Assembly (NCBI GenBank): GCA_944321295.1
Contig: CALUKU010000018.1
Span: 1 to 58,551 of the forward strand
DNA from: an uncultured Prevotella sp.
GTDB taxonomy: Bacteria; Bacteroidota; Bacteroidia; Bacteroidales; Bacteroidaceae
Direction: 5' to 3'
Length of the DNA: 58,551 bases
Both the position numbers and the translations under genes were made by a program. Of the stretch, positions 17,002 to 25,566 are shown one piece after another. Numbering within the stretch: the first letter of the stretch is position 1; the number at the start of each line of letters is the position of its first letter. The notes under the pieces are model-generated. The model was not told where the DNA came from. It saw nothing but the letters and a program-made list of their open reading frames with translations, and searched no databases.

Positions 17002-17041
17002 TGGTTGAATAACGACAACTTAAAAATTAAAAAGCAAGCTT

Positions 17042-17566
17042 ATGTTAAACAAGAAGATTGAAGAAGCTCTCAACGAGCAGATAAACGCCGAGATGTGGTC
17101 GGCCTACTTGTATCTTTCAATGGCGGCCTACTGCCACTCAATCGGCCAGCCCGGCATGGCAAGCTGGTTCGAAGTGCAGTTCCAGGAGGAGCAGGATCAC
17201 GCTAAAATCCTGTTCAACTACGTCAACTCTCGTAACGGACGAGTGGAGCTGAAGAAGATTGACGAAGTGCCGACAGAGTGGAACGGCATACTCGACGTGT
17301 TCGAGAGCACCCTCAAGCACGAGCAGAAGGTGACGTCGCTCATCAACGACCTCTACGCGCTGACGCACGAGAAGAACGACTTCGCCACGCAGAGCATGCT
17401 GAAGTGGTTTATCGACGAGCAGGTTGAGGAGGAAGAAACGGCCCAGACTATCATCGACAACATAAAGATGATAAAGGACAACGGCTACGGCATTTACATG
17501 CTCGACAAGGAGCTTGGAGCGCGCACTTACACGCAGGCCGCACCCCTAAGCGGCGGCGCCGAGTAA
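17042..17566 (+). CDS. ftnA: Ferritin (non-heme)
   Basis: A 174-residue iron-storage ferritin expected to form a 24-subunit shell in the cytoplasm. The ferroxidase ligands Glu17 (NAEMWSAYLYL), Glu50 and His53 (FQEEQDHA) are at the positions of E. coli FtnA, followed by the C helix EHEQKVTSLINDLYALTHEKNDF split here at residues about 92-116 and EEQVEEEETA near 128. In Bacteroides the homologue is induced by oxygen or iron and protects from Fenton chemistry (family knowledge). The gene is monocistronic: its own promoter precedes it and a bidirectional hairpin follows. Confidence 0.96.
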   Translation: MLNKKIEEALNEQINAEMWSAYLYLSMAAYCHSIGQPGMASWFEVQFQEEQDHAKILFNYVNSRNGRVELKKIDEVPTEWNGILDVFESTLKHEQKVTSLINDLYALTHEKNDFATQSMLKWFIDEQVEEEETAQTIIDNIKMIKDNGYGIYMLDKELGARTYTQAAPLSGGAE

Positions 17567-17585
17567 ACTGCGAAATCGTATAAAA

Positions 17586-17662
17586 ACGCAAAGCGCCCTG
17601 GCACCCACCCCGCCCCTCACTCTATCAGTGAGGCTACGGATGGCTGCCAGGGCGTTTTGCGT
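17586..17662. terminator. Bidirectional terminator between ferritin and the sulfatase-fold gene
   Basis: ACGCAAAGCGCCCTGGCA (17586-17603) pairs with TGCCAGGGCGTTTTGCGT (17645-17662) with small imperfections. It lies between convergent stops at 17566 and 17696. Confidence 0.75.
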
Positions 17663-17695
17663 GCGGGCGTTTACGGCGTTTGCGCCTTCACCTTG

Positions 17696-19396
17696 TCACA
17701 GCCCTATCCCCTTCTTCTTGAACATCTTGAAGTCGTTGCCGCTCCGCAGCATTTTGCGCAGCGGCACGGGGCTGTTATGGTCGGTAAGATACAGGCAGGG
17801 CCTGACGGCGAACAGCGTGCTCGCCACTGACAGACTGTCGTTGCGCACGGGCGAGGTTATGCCGGCAAGGCCGAGCATCGTGTGGAACGCCGAGGCGCTC
17901 GGCGACATCAGCTTGCCGCTGTTGGCCGCCAAGGCCTGCGCCACCGGGGCGAACTCGCGGCGGTAGGCGGCCGACGTCCAGACTATGAACGGCACGTGAA
18001 GCTCATAATACGACGGCGTGGGCGAAGCGTGCAGGAAGAGCCGGCGGTCGTCGTCGAAGATGTTCTCGCCGTGGTCCGACGTGTAAATGAGCGCCGCCGT
18101 GGCGCCAGTCTTGCCCACCTCGGTCATTATGTCGTGCAGGAAACGGTCGGTGAAGCGTATCGAATTGTCATACGCGTTGACTAACGACGGCCTGTTCTTG
18201 GCCTTCGCCTCGGTGGCGTCGTCGGGCTTGAAGAAGGCCGCCTCGCGCGGGTAACGCTCGCGGTAGTTGAAGTGAGAGCCGTACATGTGCAGCACGATGA
18301 ACTCCTTACGGCGGCCCTCGGCCAGCACCTTCCTCACCTCGGGCAGCATGGCCTCGTCGCCGAGGGCGGCATTGTTGCCGGCCTTCTCCTTGATGAACAT
18401 CCACTCGTCGGCCTCTTCGCCGAAGAAGTCGATGAACGAATGGTTGGGCATTTGGTTCGATATGAACACCGTATGGAAGCCGGCCTCCTTGAAGGCGGTG
18501 ATTATTCCCTTCTGACCGTAAATGTCGTTGAAGTTCTCGGCCGACACCGCCGAGAGCAGCATGGGCACGCTCTTATGGGTGGTGTTAGACTGCGTGACGG
18601 CCTTCGGGAAGGCCACAAGCCCGTCCGTGCCCTCCAGCAGCGGCGTAGTAGGCCTGTCGTAGCCGTACAGGCTGAAGTCGCACGCACGCGCCGTTTCGCC
18701 TATCACGAGCACGTACACCTCGCGGTTGGCGGCCGGATGGGTGGCCTTGGCGCCGAAGGTGAAGTCCTTGGAGGTTTCGGCGTAGCCGGCGGTGGCGTTG
18801 GTGCGCTCAACGGCAAGCCCGAGATTGTAGAACACGTTGGCCGGATAAAGATGCAGCTCGGCACGGTAGTCGGCGTCTGAAGCGTAGCTCACGCCGAGGC
18901 ACAAGGCTCCGGCGGCGACTGCTGCGGCAGCGTAACGCCTCTGCCTCGACATGAAGGCAGGCGCCAGACGGTCCTTCCTGCGGATGGAAACGACGGCCAT
19001 CACCAGCACCGGGATGTAGATTATCAGGACGCCGATGACGCCCGGAATGAGGTTGTCAAGCAGCTCGAACACCTCACCGGGGTTGGTAGTCACGAGGTTG
19101 AGGAACATGTCCACGGCGATGATTGAGTTGCCGAAGAGATACAGCAGCACAAGCTGGAACGCCGCGAAGAACACCAGCAGGAACATGGCCCACGTCATCT
19201 TGCCCGGACAGCGGTTGAGAGTCATCAGCAGCCACTCGGCACCCACGGGCAGCAGAACGTTGGCCAGACAGGCCGCAAGGCTCATCCTCTCGGTGAAACA
19301 GAGCGCCACGTTGGGCAGCGCGAGCACTATGACGGTGATAAAAAAAAGGCTGCGCGCTGAGGCGCAGCTGCCTAATATGCCTTTAATCGACTTCAT
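17696..19396 (-). CDS. Phosphoethanolamine transferase-like sulfatase-fold membrane enzyme (EptA/MCR family)
   Basis: A 566-residue protein with about five N-terminal membrane helices (residues 15-170) and a periplasmic sulfatase-fold domain. Metal and active-site features are VIGETARACDFSLYGYDRPT (Glu234), SNTTHKSVP with the probable nucleophile Thr273, YTSDHGEN and HASPTPSY. The 39-residue spacing from Glu to Thr equals that of MCR-1. Such enzymes move phosphoethanolamine from phosphatidylethanolamine to lipid A or glycans, which lowers polymyxin binding. The acceptor here is not known. It lies 94 bp downstream of an Omp85-like gene on the same strand, so it may belong to one envelope operon. 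Confidence 0.88.
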   Translation of the reverse strand: MKSIKGILGSCASARSLFFITVIVLALPNVALCFTERMSLAACLANVLLPVGAEWLLMTLNRCPGKMTWAMFLLVFFAAFQLVLLYLFGNSIIAVDMFLNLVTTNPGEVFELLDNLIPGVIGVLIIYIPVLVMAVVSIRRKDRLAPAFMSRQRRYAAAAVAAGALCLGVSYASDADYRAELHLYPANVFYNLGLAVERTNATAGYAETSKDFTFGAKATHPAANREVYVLVIGETARACDFSLYGYDRPTTPLLEGTDGLVAFPKAVTQSNTTHKSVPMLLSAVSAENFNDIYGQKGIITAFKEAGFHTVFISNQMPNHSFIDFFGEEADEWMFIKEKAGNNAALGDEAMLPEVRKVLAEGRRKEFIVLHMYGSHFNYRERYPREAAFFKPDDATEAKAKNRPSLVNAYDNSIRFTDRFLHDIMTEVGKTGATAALIYTSDHGENIFDDDRRLFLHASPTPSYYELHVPFIVWTSAAYRREFAPVAQALAANSGKLMSPSASAFHTMLGLAGITSPVRNDSLSVASTLFAVRPCLYLTDHNSPVPLRKMLRSGNDFKMFKKKGIGL

Positions 19397-19490
19397 TTTT
19401 ACGGGTCGGTAATTGTTTATTGCGTTTACGTTGTTTCATCCTCACGGCGCGGCACGCGCCGACACTGAAGGCGGCCGACGGCCTGCGGCG

Positions 19491-20675
19491 TCAGAAGGCT
19501 TCGTTTATGTTGAACACGAAGCCCTGCATGCCCCTCTTGCCGAAGCCGTAGTCGAGGCGCACGTTGCCGTTCTTCTTGAACTCCCAGCGGTACCCAAAGC
19601 CCCAGTTTGGCAGCATACGGTCGAGGTAAATGCCGCTGAACTTATGGAAGATTGTGCCGAAGCCGGCCCAAAGCACCACGCCGTTGCGCTTCCATACGTG
19701 CTGGCGCAGCTCCACCTGGGCCTCTATCTTGTGCTTGTCGCGGTAGCGACCTTTGTAATATCCGCGCATTGTCGACGAGTTGCCTATCAGCGACATCATG
19801 GCCCACGACGGGTTGCCGAAGTTGAGAGTGCCGCGAAGGTCGCCGCCGATGACGGCCCCGCGCCACAATTTGCCGTACGTGTTGAAGCGGAAGTCGGTGG
19901 TGGTGTAGGCGTTGCCGCTGCTCAGGAACTTGGGGCGGAACAGCTGCGTGACGCTCAGGTAGACGCCCTTGGTGGGGCGAGTCATGATGTCGCGCGAGTC
20001 GTAGGCGAAGGTTACGCCCGCTCCGATGTTCCAAACCTTGCGGTCTTGGCCGGCCAACAGCTCGGGACGATCTATGTCGATGACGTAAGCATAGTCGTAA
20101 GTCAGCGACGGGCCGATGAACACATTGCGCGCCACTTCCCACAGGAAGTTAGCCTTAGCGCCGATTTTCCATCGCTTCATGAGGCCCTCGTTGGCGTCGT
20201 TATTGGCCATCTCGTAGCCTATTCCCCAGTATCTTTCCTTGAAATAGTTGGCCGCTATCTCGTAGTCGATGCGTCCGCGGTCATACGGAAAGACGTGAGT
20301 GCCGAATATGCCGACGGTGTATGAGCTCTTCGTCGTTACGTCGCCGAATATCGAAACGTTCGACGGTTGCGAGAGCGTGTCGCGCCGGTCTTGGCGGTAA
20401 AGGCCCATGCCTATTATGCCGAGGCCGAAGCCCGTGTCAGAGCTGAAGTGCGGACCGGGCAGCACGCTGAAGTCGAACTTGCGGTGGTTCTTGTTCTTAT
20501 TGGTGTTGTTAAGGTAGTTGAGCACCCAGTTAATCAGGCCTTTCTTCTTTTTCAGGGTGTCAGGCTGTTGCTCTGTCCGTATGACGGCGGTGTCCGGGCG
20601 TTCACCTGCGGGCACGGAGGCCCCTGCCTTGCAGGTGCAAAACATCAGTAAGGCGGCGAGTAGCAGTCTTGTCAT
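19491..20675 (-). CDS. Outer-membrane beta-barrel protein of the BamA/TamA (Omp85) superfamily lacking POTRA domains
   Basis: A 394-residue protein with a signal peptide (MTRLLLAALLMFCTCKAGAS), a short linker and then a predicted 16-strand surface-antigen barrel. MRGYYKGRYRDK near residue 310 resembles the RGF/Y motif of Omp85 loop 6, and the C-terminus RLDYGFGKRGMQGFVFNINEAF, given here only as the family-like last strands, ends in a hydrophobic aromatic residue. No POTRA domain fits before the barrel. The ATG at 20675 has AAAGGA about 10 nt upstream. A TTG at 20699 overlapping the upstream stop is the alternative start. The role (translocation or lipid transport) is unknown. Confidence 0.78.
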   Translation of the reverse strand: MTRLLLAALLMFCTCKAGASVPAGERPDTAVIRTEQQPDTLKKKKGLINWVLNYLNNTNKNKNHRKFDFSVLPGPHFSSDTGFGLGIIGMGLYRQDRRDTLSQPSNVSIFGDVTTKSSYTVGIFGTHVFPYDRGRIDYEIAANYFKERYWGIGYEMANNDANEGLMKRWKIGAKANFLWEVARNVFIGPSLTYDYAYVIDIDRPELLAGQDRKVWNIGAGVTFAYDSRDIMTRPTKGVYLSVTQLFRPKFLSSGNAYTTTDFRFNTYGKLWRGAVIGGDLRGTLNFGNPSWAMMSLIGNSSTMRGYYKGRYRDKHKIEAQVELRQHVWKRNGVVLWAGFGTIFHKFSGIYLDRMLPNWGFGYRWEFKKNGNVRLDYGFGKRGMQGFVFNINEAF

Positions 20676-20695
20676 CTTATGCAGTTTTATTCCTT

Positions 20696-21655
20696 TCAAT
20701 AAACCATTCTTACGTTGTCAATCCACAGGGTGTTGCCCGGCGAACCGACGTAGGCCCCGCCATGGCTCGACGAGAATTGCAGTATCATGTGCGTGGGCGT
20801 TTCGTTTGCCGAGGCCCATCCCGTTTCCTTCACCAGCACGCTCTTGCCCTTGCTGTTGCGGGCGTAGTCTACCGAGCGCAGCCCCATGGTCTTGGCGTCG
20901 TAATGCGGGTTGTGGCGTATGTCGCCGTAGAGTATCTCGTAGGTGGCGTCGTCGACCCATCCGCCGGTGCTCTTGCCGTATTTCACAACCATCGTGCCCA
21001 CGCGCTTGGCGGTGATGTTGCCCTTGCTGTCCTCGGTGCGCTTCTGTAGGAAGAGCACGGCGATGGCGTAATCCTTGCCGGCAACGGTCTGCTTGCGGCT
21101 GAAGCCGTTCTGCTTAATCCTCGTGGACGAGCCTGCCGTCTGCACCTTGTAGTCGTAACGTATGGCCTTGGGGCGCTGGGTGAAGCGTATGCCGCAGTTC
21201 ATGGCCTTCGGGCCGTCCTTCGTTCCGGTGATAGGCTCCTTCATGTCGCCAAGGAAAAGGGAGCCTGCTGCGAGCACCTTGATGTTCATCAGGCCGAGCA
21301 CCTTCACGCTTTCTATGTGGGTGGTGAGCTTCGCGCAGTAGCCTCTGCCGTGCCGGTCGCGGTAGACCGAGTTGTTGGTCTTCACCACGCCCATGACCTT
21401 CGCCATGACGTTAGACGTGCCCCAGGGCGAGCCGCCGCCGTTGACGTAAGGCTTGTTGCCCTCGATAGTGCGGTTGGGGCCTACCTCGTAAAGGGTCTTG
21501 GTCTTACCGCCTATTATGCTTGACTCGTGGATTTTCCTTATAGTCCAGCGGTTCATGTCGCCGTAAGGCAGCAGGACTTCCTTCTCGGCGGCGCCGGCGT
21601 TCATCGTGACAAGCAGCATGACGAGCGCGACAAAGATATTGCACGAACGTTTCAT
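20696..21655 (-). CDS. PCMD-domain secreted protein (putative carbohydrate metabolism domain)
   Basis: A protein of about 319 residues with a signal peptide (MKRSCNIFVALVMLLVTMNAGA). Features typical of the PCMD family (PF13201) are the N-terminal WTIRKIHESSIIGGKTKTLY, YVNGGGSPWGTSNV, a beta-rich jelly-roll-like middle with DYKVQTAG, and the terminal strand TLWIDNVRMVY. Family members are surface or periplasmic proteins of Bacteroidetes, suspected to bind glycans; no enzyme activity is established. The ATG at 21655 lies about 30 bp after a -7 box (21686-21693). The Omp85-like gene starts 20 bp after its stop, suggesting cotranscription. Confidence 0.75.
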   Translation of the reverse strand: MKRSCNIFVALVMLLVTMNAGAAEKEVLLPYGDMNRWTIRKIHESSIIGGKTKTLYEVGPNRTIEGNKPYVNGGGSPWGTSNVMAKVMGVVKTNNSVYRDRHGRGYCAKLTTHIESVKVLGLMNIKVLAAGSLFLGDMKEPITGTKDGPKAMNCGIRFTQRPKAIRYDYKVQTAGSSTRIKQNGFSRKQTVAGKDYAIAVLFLQKRTEDSKGNITAKRVGTMVVKYGKSTGGWVDDATYEILYGDIRHNPHYDAKTMGLRSVDYARNSKGKSVLVKETGWASANETPTHMILQFSSSHGGAYVGSPGNTLWIDNVRMVY

Positions 21656-21685
21656 ACGCATTACAAACATTATAAAATATGCGTG

Positions 21686-21693
21686 CAAAGATA
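21686..21693 (-). promoter_or_regulatory. -7 promoter box of the PCMD-Omp85-transferase group
   Basis: TATCTTTG on the minus strand, 31 bp before the ATG at 21655. Confidence 0.6.
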
Positions 21694-21828
21694 TGAAAAC
21701 TTTTCGTTATGCGTCAGTTTTTATTGTCTTTTTTGGAATAAAAGGGGCAAAGTGAATAAACTTTAGGCAAAAGGGGACATGCCGTGCGACTGTCGGCAGC
21801 CGCGCGGCCGCTGACCGGAGCCGTTGCA

Positions 21829-21907
21829 AGAGGCGGCCTTTCGGCCTGCAAAAGGTCACCTTTCATACGACAAAAGGCCGCCTTTCGCAACGTGAAAGGC
21901 GGCCTTT
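21829..21907. repeat. Four-unit 22-bp palindrome array, copy 5
   Basis: Cores start at 21829, 21851, 21873 and 21895. The last two (AAAGGCCGCCTTT, AAAGGCGGCCTTT) form a long hairpin with loop CAACG. The box TGGCTATCAG lies at 21919-21928. The array is between two tandem minus-strand genes, just after the nucleoside kinase stop. Confidence 0.9.
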
Positions 21908-21948
21908 TGCAAAGCCTTTGGCTATCAGGCGGTTAGCGGCCTGCGGCA

Positions 21949-23610
21949 TTAGTACTTAAAGGAGCTGCCTCCGAGGAACTCGCGCAGCAGCGACGTGGGC
22001 GGCAGCTGGCGGTTGGGTATCGGGGCGATGTACTTCATGAACTTCAGCAGACGGTAGGCCTCGGCATACTCGTCGGCGTTTTCGGGCACAAGCTCGAGCA
22101 GCGGTTCGACCTGGCTTTTCAGCACGGCAAGCTCGAAGAGCAGTGCCGTGTTGAACATGGCGTCGGCGTTCTCCTGGTAAGGGAATATCCACTTGTTCTC
22201 TCCGGCGCGCACGCTGGGCCAGCGCTTGATGGTCTCGCGGGCGCTCACTCCGCGGTACTTGTAGTCGCGGATGATGCGGCGCAGCAGGCGGTTGTCGGTA
22301 GTCGGTATGTAGTTATGCGTGTCGAGGAGTATCGTAGTCAGCGCCGACGCGTAGACGCGGAACTTCTGTTCCTCGGGTATCTGCGCCGTAAGCTCGGGGT
22401 TGAGGGCGTGTATGCCCTCAACGACGAGCACCTCGTCGTCGGCCAGACGCAGGCGTCGGCCGCTCCGCTCGCTGCGCCCCGTCTGGAAGTTGTAGTGCGG
22501 AAGCTCCACCTCTTCGCCTGCGAACAGGGCGTTGAGCTGCTTGTTCAGCAGCGGGATGTTGAGCGCGTAAAGGCTCTCGTAGTCATATTCGCCGTGCTCG
22601 TCCTTGGGCGTATCCTCGCGATGCACGAAGTAGTCGTCGAGCGATATGGGCACGGGCTTGACGCCGCACGTGAGCAGCTGGATGGACAGACGCTTGCAGA
22701 AGGTGGTCTTTCCGCTTGACGACGGACCGGAGATGAGCACCATCTTCACCCCGCGGCGCGTCGAAATCATGTCGGCTATCTGCGATATCTTCTTCTCCTG
22801 CAGCGCCTCCGACACGTTGATAAGGTCGGTCGAGAGGCCGTTGTGCACGGCTTCGTTGAAGTCGCCGACGGTGCTCACGCCGAGAATTTTCTGCCAATGG
22901 TGGTGCTCCTTGAAGATGTCGAACATCTTGTCCTGCCTCACGAAGTCGCCCAGACGCGAAGGGTCGTCGCGCGAGGGGATGCGCAGCAGCATGCCGTCGT
23001 AATACTTCTCGAGGCCGAACAGGTACAGCTGGCTCGTGTTAGTGAGCAGCGTGCCGTAGTAATAGTCCTTGTATCCGTCAATCTCGTAATACGTCGTGTA
23101 TAGCCGTCCGACGCTCTTGAGCAGCTTGACCTTCGACGTCATGCCCATCTCGGTGAACATGTTTATCACCTCTTCGGTGGTGCTCTCGTGGCGGCAGATG
23201 GGCATCGCGGCGTCGATTATCTGCTGCATGCGCCGCCGCACGGCCTCGGCGTCGAACTGGGTGACGGGCCGGCCGATGTCGATGTTGCAGTAGTAGCCGT
23301 TAGACACGGGTATGTCTATCACCACCTCGGCGCCCGGCCAGAGGTCGTGCACGGCCTTGCAGAGCACGAAGAAGAGGGTGCGCGTGTAGGCGCGGGCGCC
23401 CGACGGCGACGTGACGTCAAGATACTCAAGGTCTTTATTGTGGTAGACGCGGAAGTGCAGGCCCTCCACCTTATTATTAACTTTAACGCTTAGCGGCCCA
23501 TAGTCCATTTTTAAGTCTAATTCACGAAAAACCTCAGAAAGAGTGCTTCCAATGGGAACGTTTAGCGTTTTTTTATTATTTTTGCAACGAATTTGTATCA
23601 TTTGCTTCAT
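21949..23610 (-). CDS. Nucleoside kinase: TGS/ThrRS-like N-terminus fused to a uridine kinase domain
   Basis: A 553-residue fusion. The first about 60 residues (IQIRCKNNKKTLNVPIGSTLSEVF) look like a TGS/ubiquitin-like domain, and residues about 65-250 resemble the second domain of threonyl-tRNA synthetase (RTLFFVLCKAVHDLWPG). The C-terminal half is a phosphoribulokinase/uridine kinase P-loop domain with GPSSSGKTT at 295-303, SLDDYF, DYESLYALNIPLL and EGIHALNP. Bacteroidetes genomes carry this as a conserved 'nucleoside kinase'. It would phosphorylate uridine/cytidine or a related substrate; the regulatory sense of the N-terminal part is unknown. It is divergent from the Na/Pi transporter; a possible weak -7 box (TATCTTTA) lies at 23640-23647. 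Confidence 0.87.
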   Translation of the reverse strand: MKQMIQIRCKNNKKTLNVPIGSTLSEVFRELDLKMDYGPLSVKVNNKVEGLHFRVYHNKDLEYLDVTSPSGARAYTRTLFFVLCKAVHDLWPGAEVVIDIPVSNGYYCNIDIGRPVTQFDAEAVRRRMQQIIDAAMPICRHESTTEEVINMFTEMGMTSKVKLLKSVGRLYTTYYEIDGYKDYYYGTLLTNTSQLYLFGLEKYYDGMLLRIPSRDDPSRLGDFVRQDKMFDIFKEHHHWQKILGVSTVGDFNEAVHNGLSTDLINVSEALQEKKISQIADMISTRRGVKMVLISGPSSSGKTTFCKRLSIQLLTCGVKPVPISLDDYFVHREDTPKDEHGEYDYESLYALNIPLLNKQLNALFAGEEVELPHYNFQTGRSERSGRRLRLADDEVLVVEGIHALNPELTAQIPEEQKFRVYASALTTILLDTHNYIPTTDNRLLRRIIRDYKYRGVSARETIKRWPSVRAGENKWIFPYQENADAMFNTALLFELAVLKSQVEPLLELVPENADEYAEAYRLLKFMKYIAPIPNRQLPPTSLLREFLGGSSFKY

Positions 23611-23697
23611 TTACAGCGTGTTTTTAGGTTAAGCGTTGGTAAAGATACTCCGTTTTTCCGACACCGCACAATGTTCGACAACAAATTAATTTAAAAT

Positions 23698-25392
23698 ATG
23701 TCGATTTGGATTTTTTTTAAGATTATCGGGTCATTGGCGCTCCTCATCTACGGAATGAAGGTGATGAGCGAAGCCCTGCAGAAGATGGCAGGCTCGCAGC
23801 TGCGCCACATCTTAGGCACGATGACCAAGAACCGGTTTACCGGTATGTTCACCGGAATGTTCGTAACCTCGGCCGTGCAGTCGTCGTCGGCCACAACGGT
23901 GATGACGGTTTCGTTCGTCAACGCCGGCCTCCTTACACTCGCCCAAGCCATATCCGTCATAATGGGTGCCAACATCGGCACCACGCTGACTGCCTGGATA
24001 ATGAGCTTGGGTTTTTCGTTTAACTTCATGGACGCGGTCTTCCCGGCCTTCATCGTCGGCATACTGCTCATCTACACGCGCCGCCACCGCTACGTTGGCG
24101 ACTTCCTTTTCGGCATAGCGTTCATGTTCTTCTCGCTCGCCCTGCTCAGCCAGACGGGCGACGAGATGGATCTCGGCCACAACAAGGAGCTTATCCACTT
24201 CTTCAGCACGTTCGACACGGGCAGCTACGCCACGATTATCGTGTTCCTGCTCATCGGCACCGTGCTGACGTGCATCCTGCAGTCGTCGGCCGCGCTGATG
24301 GCGATAACGATGATGTTGTGCTCGAGCGGCGTGCTGCCGATATACCTCGGAATAGCCTTAGTCATGGGAGAGAACATCGGAACGACGGCCACCGCCAACC
24401 TGGCGGCCCTCGGAGCTAACACCCAGGCACGGCGCGCCGCGCTGGCCCACCTGGTGTTCAACGTGTTCGGAGTGCTCTGGGTGCTGTGCCTGTTCTATCC
24501 GTTCGTCGACACGGTGTGCTCGCTCGTCGGCTACGACCCTGCCTCGAAGGCCATCGACCCGGCACGCCTGTCGGTGGTGCTGGCGGCGTTCCACACGGCG
24601 TTCAACGTCTGCAACACGGCCATCCTGATATGGTTCATCCCGCAGATAGAGAAGACCGTGTGCTGGCTCATCAAGCCCAAGGCAAAGGAGAGCGAGGACG
24701 AGTTCCGCCTGCGCTACATCGGCGGCGACACGATAATGAAGACCCCCGAGCTGTCGGTGCTCGAGGCGCAGAAGGAGATACAGCTCTTCGCCGAGCGCAT
24801 ACAGAGGATGTTCGGCTTCGTGCGCGAGCTGCTTAACATCAAGAACGACACGGAGTTCAACAAGCTCTTCAGCCGCATAGAGAAATACGAGAGCATAAGC
24901 GACAACATGGAGATTGAGATTGCGAAGTATCTCGACAAGGTCAGCGACGCGCACCTTAGCGACGAAACCAAGGCTAAGATACGAGCCATGCTGCGCGAGA
25001 TATCCGAGATTGAGAGCATCGGCGACAGCTGCTACAACATAGCTCGCTCGCTCAACCGCAAGATGCGCGGCAAGGAGGACTTCACCGAGAGCCAGTATGA
25101 GCACCTGCACCAGATGTTCGAGCTGACGGACGACAGCCTCACGCAGATGAACATCATGCTCTCGGGGCGCAAGGACAAGCTTGACGTAAACCGCTCGTTC
25201 AACATCGAGAACGAAATCAACAACTACCGCAACCAGCTGCGCAGCCAGAACATCAACGACGTGAGCGCCAACGAGTACACCTACGCCATCGGAACGATGT
25301 ACATGGACGTCGTTTCAGAGTGCGAGAAGCTCGGCGACTACGTAATCAACGTGGTGGAGGCGCGCATGGGCACGAGGCAGAAAGACGCCTGA
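23698..25392 (+). CDS. Na+/phosphate cotransporter (NptA/PhoU-domain family)
   Basis: A 564-residue protein. Residues about 5-320 are eight or nine membrane helices with the duplicated Na/Pi signature: QSSSATTVMT at 61-70 with GANIGTTLTAW, then LQSSAALMAITMM near 200 with GENIGTTATANLAALG. The C-terminal about 220 residues (from ELSVLEAQKEI) are a helical PhoU-like domain. Homologues import or export inorganic phosphate with sodium; the direction cannot be told. No pho genes are adjacent. It converges on ftsW across a palindrome array. Confidence 0.92.
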   Translation: MSIWIFFKIIGSLALLIYGMKVMSEALQKMAGSQLRHILGTMTKNRFTGMFTGMFVTSAVQSSSATTVMTVSFVNAGLLTLAQAISVIMGANIGTTLTAWIMSLGFSFNFMDAVFPAFIVGILLIYTRRHRYVGDFLFGIAFMFFSLALLSQTGDEMDLGHNKELIHFFSTFDTGSYATIIVFLLIGTVLTCILQSSAALMAITMMLCSSGVLPIYLGIALVMGENIGTTATANLAALGANTQARRAALAHLVFNVFGVLWVLCLFYPFVDTVCSLVGYDPASKAIDPARLSVVLAAFHTAFNVCNTAILIWFIPQIEKTVCWLIKPKAKESEDEFRLRYIGGDTIMKTPELSVLEAQKEIQLFAERIQRMFGFVRELLNIKNDTEFNKLFSRIEKYESISDNMEIEIAKYLDKVSDAHLSDETKAKIRAMLREISEIESIGDSCYNIARSLNRKMRGKEDFTESQYEHLHQMFELTDDSLTQMNIMLSGRKDKLDVNRSFNIENEINNYRNQLRSQNINDVSANEYTYAIGTMYMDVVSECEKLGDYVINVVEARMGTRQKDA

Positions 25393-25457
25393 CCCGGCTC
25401 CCGCGGCGCGGCGGTCCGCCGGCAGCCGCGCAACAGCCTGACAGCCAACGTATTACA

Positions 25458-25536
25458 AAAGGCGGCCTTTTACGATGTAAAAGGCCGCCTTTTGGCGTCT
25501 TATAGGTAACCTTTCGCACGGTGAAAGGTTACCTTT
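25458..25536. repeat. Four-unit 22-bp palindrome array, copy 6
   Basis: Cores start at 25458, 25480, 25502 and 25524. Units 1-2 form a perfect 17-bp stem with loop CGATG, and units 3-4 a second stem of about 13 bp with loop near GCACGGT. The box CTGACAGCCAAC lies at 25438-25449. This copy separates convergent genes, where two stacked hairpins could end transcription from both sides. Confidence 0.92.
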
Positions 25537-25566
25537 TAAAATTCGTCCGCACGCCGCGACAGCGGC

